From: Kiritimatiellia bacterium
GTDB taxonomy: Bacteria > Verrucomicrobiota > Kiritimatiellia > UBA8416 > JADHWI01
Length of the DNA stretch: 64,000 nucleotides
Assembly: GCA_030744755.1 (NCBI GenBank)
Contig: JASLPY010000022.1
Location: forward strand, 1-64,000
Direction: 5' to 3'
Position numbers and translations under genes: made by a program. The notes beneath the pieces are model-generated. The model ran no database searches. It saw only the letters and a program-made list of their open reading frames with translations, and was not told the DNA's origin. This document shows positions 47,318 to 57,186 of this stretch, in pieces; the stretch's first letter is position 1, and every line of letters starts with the position of its first letter.

Positions 47318-49401
47318 GCTTGATCAAAGTACAAGTGGAGGGCGAAGCTGCGCTGAGCCACGTTAACAGGCACAACCGCGGCGTCTCTCTTATCGTTGCA
47401 CTGGGTGTACTCTCTGTATTCACACTCATGGTAATGGCGCTGTTGCTTGTAGCACGAACCGATCGCCAGGCATCGCGTGCTTTCGTCAATGATGTTCGCG
47501 CAAAACACCTGCTTCATGCCGCGGTTGTACATGCAATCAGTAACATCAATGACAACCTGGGCGCACAACCATACCCAACGTATGATGCGTGGACATCCGG
47601 GAACGGATCGCCGTCTATCGACTTGCTGACGGGAGATGCGAGCAACTTCGTTCCCCGTGCCCTCTGGACTGATGTGTCAGCCGAAGCGCCTGCGGAATGG
47701 ATCAATATCGTCTATGGCGGGATCACTAACGGCAGGGTAGCATTCTTGATCGTCAATTGCTCGGGCTTGCTCGATGCCAACATCGTTGGTGAGAAAGAAC
47801 GTACCGAAAGCACAAGCGTCGAAGAGTTGGACCTTTCTGGACTGATCGGCCTGGACCTCAGCGGAGACCTGTTCAGCACAAACGGTTTCTTCGCCCAACG
47901 GAACCGGCATTTTCGCTACGAGTCCGTTTGGGAACTGGGCAGGATAAACAACAAAGTAAACGACCCGCCCCCGCCCTACAACTTCTTCACATACTCCTAC
48001 GACCCTGGGCGCGATCAGTATTATACGAACATCTCGGAGCTGGGCAGTTTCGAGATTGACCTCTACGACAAGTTTCGTATCAACGACATCACCACTTCCA
48101 ACTACTTTGACTCACTTCGTGAAGTCCTCAATGAGTCGGGCTTGGAGAATACTGAGGCGCTTGCAAGGAATATCATGGACTACATCGACACGGACAGGAC
48201 CCCCGGATCCGAAACCGACCCAGCGCTAAGCGACGAAGTCAGCGAAGCAGTTCCCCTGATAAACGAAATATCTCTGAAGCGTGTAAGCGGTCACCCAACC
48301 AATCACTACGCCATGTGTGTAGAACTGTGGTTTCCTTTTTATCCCGCGACAGTTTCATCAAGCAACAATTTCAGAATAGAGGTCGACGTATTCACGAACT
48401 CGAACCCTTCCGCGGAATGGTCATTCAACGATGACATAACCGAAATGACTTTTGGCGATCCAAGTTCCGAATTCCTCGTGTTCAGTAACGCGCCTGGCCA
48501 GTTAATCGCTTTCCCGAATCCTTCGTCCAACGGACCGGCTTACCTGCCCGTGTCTTCAACAAACCCGGTCTGGTGCATGGCACGAGTGATCCATGGGGGA
48601 AGTACAGCAGTCGACCAGGCCCCCGGATCCAACACGCTCATATTCACTGGCGAATACGCCTATTCCGTCGACGATCCGAGGATGAACAGCGACCTCGGCA
48701 ATTGGGAGATCACAAACGCGACACTCCGATTAATTAACTCGAACTGCACGGCATGGGTTGACCCGGACTACAGCCAGGGGTTGCCAATCTTTCACCGTGA
48801 TGGACCCATGGTAACGATTGGTGAGGTGGGTCACATCTTCAATCCGGGAGCAAGTAACCAGGTATGGCGCAACATCAATATTCTCACCAACGATGGCGCG
48901 TTCCTGCTGGACCGGATGACAGTAAGGTCAACCAACGAATCTACACAGGGTCTTGTCAGCATGAACTCCGCGCAGACGAACGTTCTTGGCACGCTGTTTC
49001 ATGGAGTCGAAATCGGGTACTCTAACGATTTCGTGTCTGCACTTTACACGCTCTACATGGATAGCGACCCCGTGCGGCAACTGACATCGGCGTTGGGGGG
49101 GGGATATTACAATTTTGAGGACATGTTCGAAAAAGACGCTGTACGAAAAGCTTTCCTCAACTGCGTCTCATCAACCGTTACCAACGCGGGGGTCAGCGAC
49201 GTTCTGCGCGAAGCTCCTTTGCGGAACATGGTGGAGATGGTGACTTTTCGCCAGAACCTGTTCACTATCATCGTGGCCTCACAGGCACTGGGAAGCGACG
49301 GGCAAACACCAGTGGCAGAGAAGCGCGGTGTTGCGGTAGTTTATCGCGATGCTTATACTGGGAAATCGTTTATTCAGTCATTTCGCATGTTAACGCGGTA
49401 A
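47314..49401 (+). CDS. GspK-like minor pseudopilin
   Basis: NRGVSLIVALGVLSVFTLMVMALLLVARTDRQASRAF; long C-terminal domain; ATGA overlap with the gspJ-like gene. Confidence 0.72.
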   Translation: MSLIKVQVEGEAALSHVNRHNRGVSLIVALGVLSVFTLMVMALLLVARTDRQASRAFVNDVRAKHLLHAAVVHAISNINDNLGAQPYPTYDAWTSGNGSPSIDLLTGDASNFVPRALWTDVSAEAPAEWINIVYGGITNGRVAFLIVNCSGLLDANIVGEKERTESTSVEELDLSGLIGLDLSGDLFSTNGFFAQRNRHFRYESVWELGRINNKVNDPPPPYNFFTYSYDPGRDQYYTNISELGSFEIDLYDKFRINDITTSNYFDSLREVLNESGLENTEALARNIMDYIDTDRTPGSETDPALSDEVSEAVPLINEISLKRVSGHPTNHYAMCVELWFPFYPATVSSSNNFRIEVDVFTNSNPSAEWSFNDDITEMTFGDPSSEFLVFSNAPGQLIAFPNPSSNGPAYLPVSSTNPVWCMARVIHGGSTAVDQAPGSNTLIFTGEYAYSVDDPRMNSDLGNWEITNATLRLINSNCTAWVDPDYSQGLPIFHRDGPMVTIGEVGHIFNPGASNQVWRNINILTNDGAFLLDRMTVRSTNESTQGLVSMNSAQTNVLGTLFHGVEIGYSNDFVSALYTLYMDSDPVRQLTSALGGGYYNFEDMFEKDAVRKAFLNCVSSTVTNAGVSDVLREAPLRNMVEMVTFRQNLFTIIVASQALGSDGQTPVAEKRGVAVVYRDAYTGKSFIQSFRMLTR

Positions 49402-49414
49402 AGCAAGGAGCAAA

Positions 49415-49774
49415 GTGAACTACATTCGCCTTAGAAGCCACACCATTTTCGCCATGGCCATTGCACTTACAGTATTCGGCTGCGCCATGCCCGGCGCCCG
49501 CGGGAAAGTCGAAAGAATCGAGATCCGGCTGCTCCCTGCAGACCGGGTGGCAATTGGAAACAAGGTCGTGGCACTGGTACAGGCACCGGCCGCATTGAGA
49601 CGCGCAGGAGCCACGCCGGCGACATCCATAGTTGTACTGGCACCGAAGGAGTACCCGTCATCGAAATTCCCCAGAATCACTGGCATCCTGAGATCCAAAG
49701 GGTTTGGAAAAGTGATGTTTGCACGCCCCCGGAAAGCGAAGTCTTCGGTAGAGAAAAGCTGGTGGCAACGGTAG
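49415..49774 (+). CDS. Small putative lipoprotein at the end of the secretion operon
   Basis: AIALTVFGCAMPG lipobox-like; GTG start 13 bp after the GspK-like stop. Confidence 0.55.
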   Translation: MNYIRLRSHTIFAMAIALTVFGCAMPGARGKVERIEIRLLPADRVAIGNKVVALVQAPAALRRAGATPATSIVVLAPKEYPSSKFPRITGILRSKGFGKVMFARPRKAKSSVEKSWWQR

Positions 49775-49775
49775 C

Positions 49776-49860
49776 GGGAATCGCCCGATCGGAGTCGGGC
49801 GCTACGGAAGAAAGCTCACAGTTCCCACTCCCCGTAGCTCCCGATTCCAGTCGGGAGTAT
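49776..49860. repeat. REP-B double hairpin
   Basis: gggaatcgcccgatcggagtcgggcgctac ... gtagctcccgattccagtcgggagtat; second copy at 55179-55247. Confidence 0.85.
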
Positions 49861-49876
49861 CTTCGAGTCAACAAAT

Positions 49877-52800
49877 TCATCCAACAAACAACCTGGCATT
49901 CCGAAACATCTTCATCCACGGGCCTTCTTCGCCTTCGAATGTGCCTTCGGGGCGATAGGACATCTGGAGAGAACGGAAGCCGCGTTCCGGATGCGGCATC
50001 ATGATCGTGGCACGTCCGTCAGATGACGTGAATCCCGTTATGCCGCCCTCCGAACCATTGGGATTGCCGGGGTATTTTTCCGCAGGGCGGCCGTGGTTGT
50101 CTACGAAACGCATGGCCAGCAGACCCAGGGAGTCTATTTCCTGCTTCGATCCCCTCTGTGTGAAATCTGCGCGCCCTTCACCGTGGGCAACCGGAATCGG
50201 GATTCGCGATCCTTCCATCCCCTTGAGAAGAATAGAGGGAGAAGGCATTATCTCGACGGAGACATATCTTGCCTCGAACTGCTCGGACTTGTTTCGGACG
50301 AACTCCGGCCAATGCTCCGCACCGGGAATGATCGACTTCAACTGGGACATCATCTGGCATCCGTTGCAGACTCCCAGCGAGAATGTCTCGGGGCGCTCGA
50401 AGAAACTATGGAACATCTCCCTGATGCGGTCATTGAACAGGACTGACTTGGCCCAGCCGGAACCAGCACCAAGCACGTCGCCGTACGAGAACCCGCCACA
50501 TGCGACAAGCCCGACAACGCTCTCCAGGTCAATACGACCGGAAAGCAGATCAGTCATGTGGACGTCTATCGACTCGAAGCCGGCAAGATGAAATGCCGCG
50601 GCCATTTCAACCTGCCCGTTGATTCCCTGTTCCCTGAGAATGGCTATTCGCGGCCTTTCCGAAGTAACAGCGGCCACCTCGGCAGGATCATACGTGCAAT
50701 ACACGCTCATACCGGGATCATCCTCGTCCTGGATGCCGGCGAATTCTTCTTCAGCACAGGCGGGGTTGTCACGAAGCGCCTGCATACGATAAGTGAGCTC
50801 TGACCAGGTCCTGTTGAGCTTCGAGACAGGCTTCGAAAGAACTTGTTCGCCATCCACCGAAATCGAGAGCAGGCCATCCGCGCAAAGAGTGCCGATTCGG
50901 CAGCACCGGTCCCCCACCCCATGTTTCACCAGCACTGCTTCAACGTCGGCAATCCGGGACTCCTCAACCTGGATAACTCCACCGAGCTCCTCGGAAAAGA
51001 GGACCGGAAGAGAATCACCGCCGCCACCCGGCAGATCAACGCTGAGACCCAAGCGGCCGCCAAAGGCCATTTCAGCCAAGGTAACCAGCACCCCTCCGTC
51101 AGAACGGTCATGGTATGCCAGCAGGGCCCCGGAAGACACCAGTTCCTGGATAGCCGCAAAGAATCCTGCTAGATCGTCCGCGCTATCCACATCCGGGCAT
51201 TCGTCGCCAACCTGGTTGTAGACCTGTGCCAGCGCAGATCCACCCAGGCGGTTCTTTCCCCGGCCGAGGTCGATCAGCATCAGGGACGATTTCTTGTTCT
51301 TGAGATCCGGCGTTACGGTCTTTCGAACATCCTCAACAGGGGAGAAAGAGCTCACCACGAGGCTCAGGGGCGCAATCATCTTCTCTTGCTTGCCTTCCGA
51401 CGTTTCCCACAATGTGCGCATGGAGAGCGAGTCTTTTCCAACCGGAATCGATATGCCGAGTTGCGGGCACAACTCCATTCCGACCGCACGCACGGTGTCA
51501 TAGAGCCCGGCGTCCTCGCCATCCTCACCGCAGGCACACATCCAGTTGGCCGAAAGTTTCACGTTGCCTATGTCGCCAACATTGGCGGCCGCGATATTCG
51601 TAAGGGCTTCGCCAATTGCCATCCGACCGGAAGCCGGGCCGGAGATCAGGGCCGTGTTCGTCCTTTCCCCCATGGCCATCGCTTCACCGGCGCAAGACTT
51701 GTAAGAGATCGCGGTGACAGCAACGTCTGCCAGGGGCGTCTGGAAAGGACCAACCATCTGGTCCCTGGCCACCATGCCGGTGACCGACCGGTCGGTGATC
51801 GTGATCAGGAACGTCTTGTTGCTGACAGCCGGGAGATGCAGGACTCTCTCGACGGCTTCTTCAACGGTAACGCCCGACAGATCAATCGGCGCTTCGGGCT
51901 TGCTGCCCCGGGCAACGTCACGATGCATCTTCGGCGGCTTCCCAAGTATCACACCGAGATCGATGTCGATCGGCATATTCTCGAAATGGCTGTCATGCAA
52001 AGAGAGATGACCGTCACCCGTTGCCTTCCCGACAACCGCAACCGGACACCTTTCCCTTTCGCACATACCAATGAACTGCTGGAGATGCTCCGGCATGACG
52101 GCCAGCACGTACCGTTCCTGGGCCTCGCAGCACCAGATCTCCATGGGGCTCATCGAGATATCTTCGTTGTGCACGTCACGCAGTTGAAATGCTCCGCCTG
52201 TTTCAGCAATCAGTTCCGGACAGCCATTGGAAAGCCCTCCGGCGCCTATGTCGTGGATGCTGAGAACGGGATTGTCCTCACCCATGGCGATGCAGGCGTC
52301 TATTACTTCCTGGCACCTGCGTTCGACTTCGGCATTGCCCCTTTGGACCGAATCAAAATCGAGGTCCGCGGCATTGCTGCCGGTTGCCATGGACGACGCC
52401 GCGCCTCCGCCGAGTCCAATCCTCATGGCGGGCCCGCCGATCTGGATAATCGAGGCCTCCGCGGGAATGTCCTTCTTGTGCACGTTCACGCGCTTAATAT
52501 TCCCCATTCCCCCTGCAACCATGATTGGCTTGTGATACCCGCGATATCTGCCCTGGTAGGTATCCTCAAGAGTCTTGAACAGCCCTAACAGCTGGGGGCG
52601 GCCGAACTCGTTGCCAAAGCTTGCTCCTCCTAAGGGCCCATCGGTCATAATCTCCAGGGACGAAGCCAGGCGCGACGGGAACTCGGTGAAATCTTTCTCC
52701 CAGGGCATGAGGAACCCGGGAACTCTCAGGTTGGAAACCATGAAGCCGGAGAGGCCGGCCTTGCTCTTGCTCCCTGTACCGGTCGCGCTTTCATCTCTTA

Positions 52801-53746
52801 TCTCGCCTCCAACGCCGGTGGCGGCTCCGGGGAAAGGAGAGATCGCGGTGGGATGGTTGTGTGTTTCGACTTTCATCACCATATCGATGTGCGTAGGGGT
52901 GAATGAATAGGTGGCACTACCGTCGCGCCTGACCTCGAACCACTCGTCGTCGCTGCCTTCAAGAACGCCTGAGTTGTCCTTGTAGGCCACAAGCGTACCA
53001 TCGGGATGCAGCTCATGTGTATTGCGGATCATGTCAAACAGGGATTCATCACGTGGCTCACCGTCGATGGTCCAGTCGGCATTGAAAATCTTGTGACGGC
53101 AGTGCTCGGAATTGACCTGGCCGAACATTACCAGTTCCGTATCCGTGGGATTGCGTTCTATTGCCCGGTACGAGTCATAGAGATATGTCATCTCGTCTTC
53201 GCTCAACGCCAACCCCATCTCCACGTTGGCTCTTCTAAGTGCATCAATCCCACCCGTCATGACATCGACGACCACGTAAGGAGCCGGTTGCATACGGTCA
53301 AACATGTCGGCAACATCCGTGTATATGCCCTCGGTCATCCGGTCGTGGAGGAGATTCAGGACTGGCGCAAGGTCATGCAGGGAGACAGCCGGACCCTCCC
53401 CGTTCAGAATGCGGTAATGTATTCCGCGTTCTACTCTCCGGACATCAGACAGGCCGCAGTTATGAAAGATATCGGTTGCCTTCGATGACCAGGGGGAAAT
53501 AGTTCCCTTCCGTGGCGTCACCAGGAAACCGTCGTCCAGGCTGAAATCACCCTCCGCCGCGAGAAGGGCATAGGCCTTGTCGCGCACGTCATCGCTCAGA
53601 TCAGCTTCCGTCTCCAGAAAGAAAACGAACCGGGTCTCGATGCCGGAGACACCCAGTTCCGGAAGTGCGGTGTTGAGAGAATCAATGAGTGGCGAGATAC
53701 GAAAATCTGAGACAGCCGGGCCGCCTCGGAGAAGAATTGGTTTCAT
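49877..53746 (-). CDS. purL: Phosphoribosylformylglycinamidine synthase, single-chain large form
   Basis: 1289 aa; [46 protein letters not shown]-terminal glutaminase [10 protein letters not shown]. Confidence 0.97.
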   Translation of the reverse strand: MKPILLRGGPAVSDFRISPLIDSLNTALPELGVSGIETRFVFFLETEADLSDDVRDKAYALLAAEGDFSLDDGFLVTPRKGTISPWSSKATDIFHNCGLSDVRRVERGIHYRILNGEGPAVSLHDLAPVLNLLHDRMTEGIYTDVADMFDRMQPAPYVVVDVMTGGIDALRRANVEMGLALSEDEMTYLYDSYRAIERNPTDTELVMFGQVNSEHCRHKIFNADWTIDGEPRDESLFDMIRNTHELHPDGTLVAYKDNSGVLEGSDDEWFEVRRDGSATYSFTPTHIDMVMKVETHNHPTAISPFPGAATGVGGEIRDESATGTGSKSKAGLSGFMVSNLRVPGFLMPWEKDFTEFPSRLASSLEIMTDGPLGGASFGNEFGRPQLLGLFKTLEDTYQGRYRGYHKPIMVAGGMGNIKRVNVHKKDIPAEASIIQIGGPAMRIGLGGGAASSMATGSNAADLDFDSVQRGNAEVERRCQEVIDACIAMGEDNPVLSIHDIGAGGLSNGCPELIAETGGAFQLRDVHNEDISMSPMEIWCCEAQERYVLAVMPEHLQQFIGMCERERCPVAVVGKATGDGHLSLHDSHFENMPIDIDLGVILGKPPKMHRDVARGSKPEAPIDLSGVTVEEAVERVLHLPAVSNKTFLITITDRSVTGMVARDQMVGPFQTPLADVAVTAISYKSCAGEAMAMGERTNTALISGPASGRMAIGEALTNIAAANVGDIGNVKLSANWMCACGEDGEDAGLYDTVRAVGMELCPQLGISIPVGKDSLSMRTLWETSEGKQEKMIAPLSLVVSSFSPVEDVRKTVTPDLKNKKSSLMLIDLGRGKNRLGGSALAQVYNQVGDECPDVDSADDLAGFFAAIQELVSSGALLAYHDRSDGGVLVTLAEMAFGGRLGLSVDLPGGGGDSLPVLFSEELGGVIQVEESRIADVEAVLVKHGVGDRCCRIGTLCADGLLSISVDGEQVLSKPVSKLNRTWSELTYRMQALRDNPACAEEEFAGIQDEDDPGMSVYCTYDPAEVAAVTSERPRIAILREQGINGQVEMAAAFHLAGFESIDVHMTDLLSGRIDLESVVGLVACGGFSYGDVLGAGSGWAKSVLFNDRIREMFHSFFERPETFSLGVCNGCQMMSQLKSIIPGAEHWPEFVRNKSEQFEARYVSVEIMPSPSILLKGMEGSRIPIPVAHGEGRADFTQRGSKQEIDSLGLLAMRFVDNHGRPAEKYPGNPNGSEGGITGFTSSDGRATIMMPHPERGFRSLQMSYRPEGTFEGEEGPWMKMFRNARLFVG

Positions 53747-53767
53747 AGAACTGGTGTGCTACTCCCT

Positions 53768-54376
53768 TTACGGTTGATTCACTTCCGCCAATGCTGCGTG
53801 CCCTTCGTGATCGTACACGACAACCGTGTTCTCTCCCGTTGTATTCCTTGTGTAGATGGCCGTGCTTGACGCATCCCAAGATACAGTACCCAACGAACTG
53901 TCGCCGACCTCCCACGAGTAAGGCTCAATGCCTCCGGAGGCAGTAAACACGACCTGGTCTCCATCATAATCGAGGGTGGCCGAAGTTGGCGACACGGTCA
54001 GTGGCTCATCTTCTTCCTCTTCTTCCTCTTCTCCCATCTGCGTTATGATCGCGGTGGCTGTCCATGTCTGGTTGTCGGTTACCTCTACGTGGTTTGCCCC
54101 GGTCAGGTCCGTACGTGTATACGTCACCGTGCGGCCCGAACCACTCACCGTGCCCAATGCGTTGGTGGTTACCGCCCAGGTCAGAGGCTCGAGTCCTCCA
54201 ATGACCGTCAGAGTCACGGTTTCCTCCGTTAGAGAAAGTGTTACGCGGGAAGGTTCAATACGGAAATCGTTACCGCTCGGCGAGGAGCCATCATCACAAC
54301 CGCACAGAATGATTGAACATGCGCTTAACGCTACCAGAATGGCCGAATTACGGATTACTTTAGTCATTCTCGACAC
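53768..54376 (-). CDS. Putative lipoprotein with two Ig-like repeats separated by a Glu tract
   Basis: SIILCGCDDGSS lipobox; two GGLEP-/GGIEP-type repeats; EEEEEEEDE linker. Confidence 0.65.
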   Translation of the reverse strand: MSRMTKVIRNSAILVALSACSIILCGCDDGSSPSGNDFRIEPSRVTLSLTEETVTLTVIGGLEPLTWAVTTNALGTVSGSGRTVTYTRTDLTGANHVEVTDNQTWTATAIITQMGEEEEEEEDEPLTVSPTSATLDYDGDQVVFTASGGIEPYSWEVGDSSLGTVSWDASSTAIYTRNTTGENTVVVYDHEGHAALAEVNQP

Positions 54377-54441
54377 CTCCTTGTAGCTGAATAGTAGAGA
54401 TGCAAAGCCTCTACGGCAAGAGATAAGGGATGGTGATGGGG

Positions 54442-54475
54442 AATGGTTGATGGTTGATGGTTAATGGTTGATGGG
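54442..54475. repeat. Heptamer array (ATGGTTR)n
   Basis: aatggttgatggttgatggttaatggttgatggg; overlaps the 3' end of thiE. Confidence 0.8.
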
Positions 54476-55147
54476 AAGGGGTGCCCGTATTCTCTTTAGT
54501 AGTTCCCCCGCAGCGGTGGCGGGGTCATTGGCTGCTGTAACCGCCGTGACAACAGCCATTACGCGGGCTCCGGAGCGCTTCAGGGCTTCAATATGGTTGA
54601 GTTTTATGCCCCCCATGACGGTAAACGGCACCGAAAGGACCTCGGAAATCGCCTCCAACCCCTCTATGCCGAGGTATTCTCTCACCCACTCCTTTGTATT
54701 AGTAGGGAAAAGAGGTCCGATATTGACGTATGATGCCCCGGCAAGCTCGGCTTCAGACGCCTCGCCGGTCGAATGCGAAGAAGCCCCGATGATCATGTCA
54801 GGAGCCAACCGGCGCGCATGGCGAATCGGAAAATCGTCCTGCCCAAGGTGAACACCGTCTGCGCCCACCGCCATTGCTACATCGATGCGGTCGTTGATTA
54901 TCAGCAAAGCTCCAGCTTCGGCAGTCATACCGCGAATCTTCCCGGCCAGCGGGACGAGATCCTTCAGCGGCATGTTTTTCTCCCTGAGCTGGATCAACCT
55001 TACACCGGCACTCAGTGCAGCTTCGACGATTTCCAGAGTTGTCCGGCCGGCCGACATGTTTGAGGAAGTAACAAGGTACAGGCCGGAATCAACGAAGCGC
55101 GCCATTCGCTCTTCGTGCATCTTGCTATTCGAATCATGCGCAGGCAT
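54461..55147 (-). CDS. thiE: Thiamine-phosphate synthase
   Basis: LIQLREKNMPLKDL; DGVHLGQDDFPIRHAR; GASSHSTGEA; YVNIGPLFPTNTKE. Confidence 0.93.
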   Translation of the reverse strand: MPAHDSNSKMHEERMARFVDSGLYLVTSSNMSAGRTTLEIVEAALSAGVRLIQLREKNMPLKDLVPLAGKIRGMTAEAGALLIINDRIDVAMAVGADGVHLGQDDFPIRHARRLAPDMIIGASSHSTGEASEAELAGASYVNIGPLFPTNTKEWVREYLGIEGLEAISEVLSVPFTVMGGIKLNHIEALKRSGARVMAVVTAVTAANDPATAAGELLKRIRAPLPINH

Positions 55148-55178
55148 AATCGAGCTCCAAAAAGTTGCTATTCACTGG

Positions 55179-55247
55179 CGGGACTCGCCCGATCGGAGTC
55201 GGGCGCTACATCGAATCCACGTAGCTCCCGGTTCCGATCGGGAGTAT
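55179..55247. repeat. REP-B double hairpin
   Basis: gggactcgcccgatcggagtcgggcgctac ... gtagctcccggttccgatcgggagtat. Confidence 0.85.
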
Positions 55248-55284
55248 CCCCGCTCCCAGATGTCGTCCGGTCGACCAGAGATGT

Positions 55285-56253
55285 TCAGAACACCTTCGTC
55301 AGGACCTCTTCATTATTTGCTATATCATTCAGCAGAAGTTCGCCCAGCTTCCTGCCTCGCGGTCCAGGACTGCCGCCACCAACCGGACTTCCATCGTATT
55401 CACGAACGGCAATGACATTTCTTGTCGTACCCACTATCAGAATCTCGGCCGCGTTCTTAACGTCTTCCCTTGAGATGTCCCGGTAACAGACAGCCTTCAG
55501 GTCACCGGAATCAACAAGCCGCCCGGCTAGATCCACTACACGGAGCATCGTGGTTCCTGACAGAATACCTGCAAGGGCGGGAAAGAGCAGCTCCCCGTCG
55601 GGAGAAATGATACCGACGTTCTCGGTGGGCCCTTCAGCCATGAAGCCATTCTCGTCAAACGAGACAACAAAATCCGCGCCCAGGTCCACGGATTCCTTCT
55701 GCATGAGGACGTTCGGAAGATAATTGCAGCTCTTGGCGCCAGCCAGGAACGGCGGTTTCGACTGTATGGAGGATGTCCTCAACGTCGCTCCTTCAGGATG
55801 CAGGGTCATGAATGGCGGTCCCAGGCGGGTTACCACGATGTATAGCTGCGGGGTGCAGTTGTCATAGGGATTCACCCCGAAACTCCCCGGACCGCGCGAA
55901 GCCAGAACCCGAATGACACAGTTGGGTTCGCCGCCGGCCCGAACGGTCTGGACAATCAGGTTTCCAAGAGTGCCGGACCCGACGGGCAATTCAAGCGCGA
56001 CCGTTTCCGCCGACTCCTCGAGTCTATCCAGGTGGGCAGCCATGTTGTATACACTACCGTCAACACACTTCATTGTCTCGAATACGCCGTCGCCCCGGTG
56101 GACCATGTGATCGTCTATAGGTACTGCCATTAATGCCGCATCCGTAACGATTCCACCGTAAACGCTCGAGTACATGGCAAGGTAGCTCGTGCCCATGACG
56201 GCCCTCACGGCCTCGTAGACATTCGATATTGTACTGGCGTCAAAACACTGCAT
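55285..56253 (-). CDS. Class IV aminotransferase (BCAT/DAAT/ADCL family)
   Basis: DDHMVHRGDGVFETMK; KSCNYLPNVLMQKES; VSFDENGFMAEGPTENVGII. Confidence 0.9.
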   Translation of the reverse strand: MQCFDASTISNVYEAVRAVMGTSYLAMYSSVYGGIVTDAALMAVPIDDHMVHRGDGVFETMKCVDGSVYNMAAHLDRLEESAETVALELPVGSGTLGNLIVQTVRAGGEPNCVIRVLASRGPGSFGVNPYDNCTPQLYIVVTRLGPPFMTLHPEGATLRTSSIQSKPPFLAGAKSCNYLPNVLMQKESVDLGADFVVSFDENGFMAEGPTENVGIISPDGELLFPALAGILSGTTMLRVVDLAGRLVDSGDLKAVCYRDISREDVKNAAEILIVGTTRNVIAVREYDGSPVGGGSPGPRGRKLGELLLNDIANNEEVLTKVF

Positions 56254-56289
56254 GGAGGCAGCATAGATAGGCTGGGAATCGGGGTCGAA

Positions 56290-57186
56290 CTAAAAAGGGT
56301 CTGGAGTCCGCAGGAGAAACTCGGCTTGCTCATCGGAATAGTAAGAACTTCGTACAAGCGGGGCTGACACCACTACGTCGAACCCCATGGCCAGCCCGCG
56401 TTCTTTCAGGTTATCGAATTCCGCCGGTTCCCAGTACCGCTGAACGGGCAGATGATCCTTGCCGGGCTGCAGGTACTGGCCAATGTACATTATATTACAT
56501 CCGGTCTGCCGCGCGTCGGCCATTACGGTCAGGACTTCTTCAAGTTCTTCCCCCAGGCCAAGCATGATGCTCGTCTTCGTGACAAGGCCCCGTTCGTGGG
56601 CGAGAGAAAGCGCGCGAAGCGATCGCCCGTAGTCGGCCTGGGCCCTGACCTGGGAGTAGAGGGATGGTACGGTCTCGAGGTTGTGACCCCACACCTCGGG
56701 AGCTGCGTCCAGGACCAGCCCTATCGCGGACTCGTCTCCCGCGAAATCCGGGACCAGCACCTCTACCAGTACTTCAGGACACACTTCGTGGATCGCCCGC
56801 ACCGTTTCCGCCCATATGGATGCCCCGCCATCGGGAAGATCGTCCCGCGTTACGGAAGTGATAACGACATCGTTCAGCCTCATTTGACGAACCGCTTCGG
56901 CGACGCGGCCAGGTTCTTCTGCATCTGCTTTTCCCGACTTTCCGAACCGGACACCGCAGAACCTGCACTGACGCGAACATTCGTCTCCCAGTATCATAAG
57001 CGTAGCCCGTCCGTGCTCCCAGCATTCGCCCAGGTTCGGGCAAAGGGCTTCCGAACACACCGTATGGAGCCCCTGCGTTTCGACGAGGTCCCGGAGCCTG
57101 CCGGAGTTCACCCCGCAGGGTATACGGACTCGAATCCAGTCGGGCTTGCCGACACCTGCCCCGGTGGCTCCTGCATCATCGTTCAT
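56290..57186 (-). CDS. lipA: Lipoyl synthase
   Basis: CSEALCPNLGECWEHGRATLMILGDECSRQCRFC; GQYLQPGKDHLPV; PLVRSSYYSDEQ. Confidence 0.97.
   Translation of the reverse strand: MNDDAGATGAGVGKPDWIRVRIPCGVNSGRLRDLVETQGLHTVCSEALCPNLGECWEHGRATLMILGDECSRQCRFCGVRFGKSGKADAEEPGRVAEAVRQMRLNDVVITSVTRDDLPDGGASIWAETVRAIHEVCPEVLVEVLVPDFAGDESAIGLVLDAAPEVWGHNLETVPSLYSQVRAQADYGRSLRALSLAHERGLVTKTSIMLGLGEELEEVLTVMADARQTGCNIMYIGQYLQPGKDHLPVQRYWEPAEFDNLKERGLAMGFDVVVSAPLVRSSYYSDEQAEFLLRTPDPF

Noticed and set aside
51386-52588. 400-aa ORF antisense to purL
   Set aside because: purL is unambiguous over the whole interval; the antisense product is rich in Arg/His/Cys with no fold
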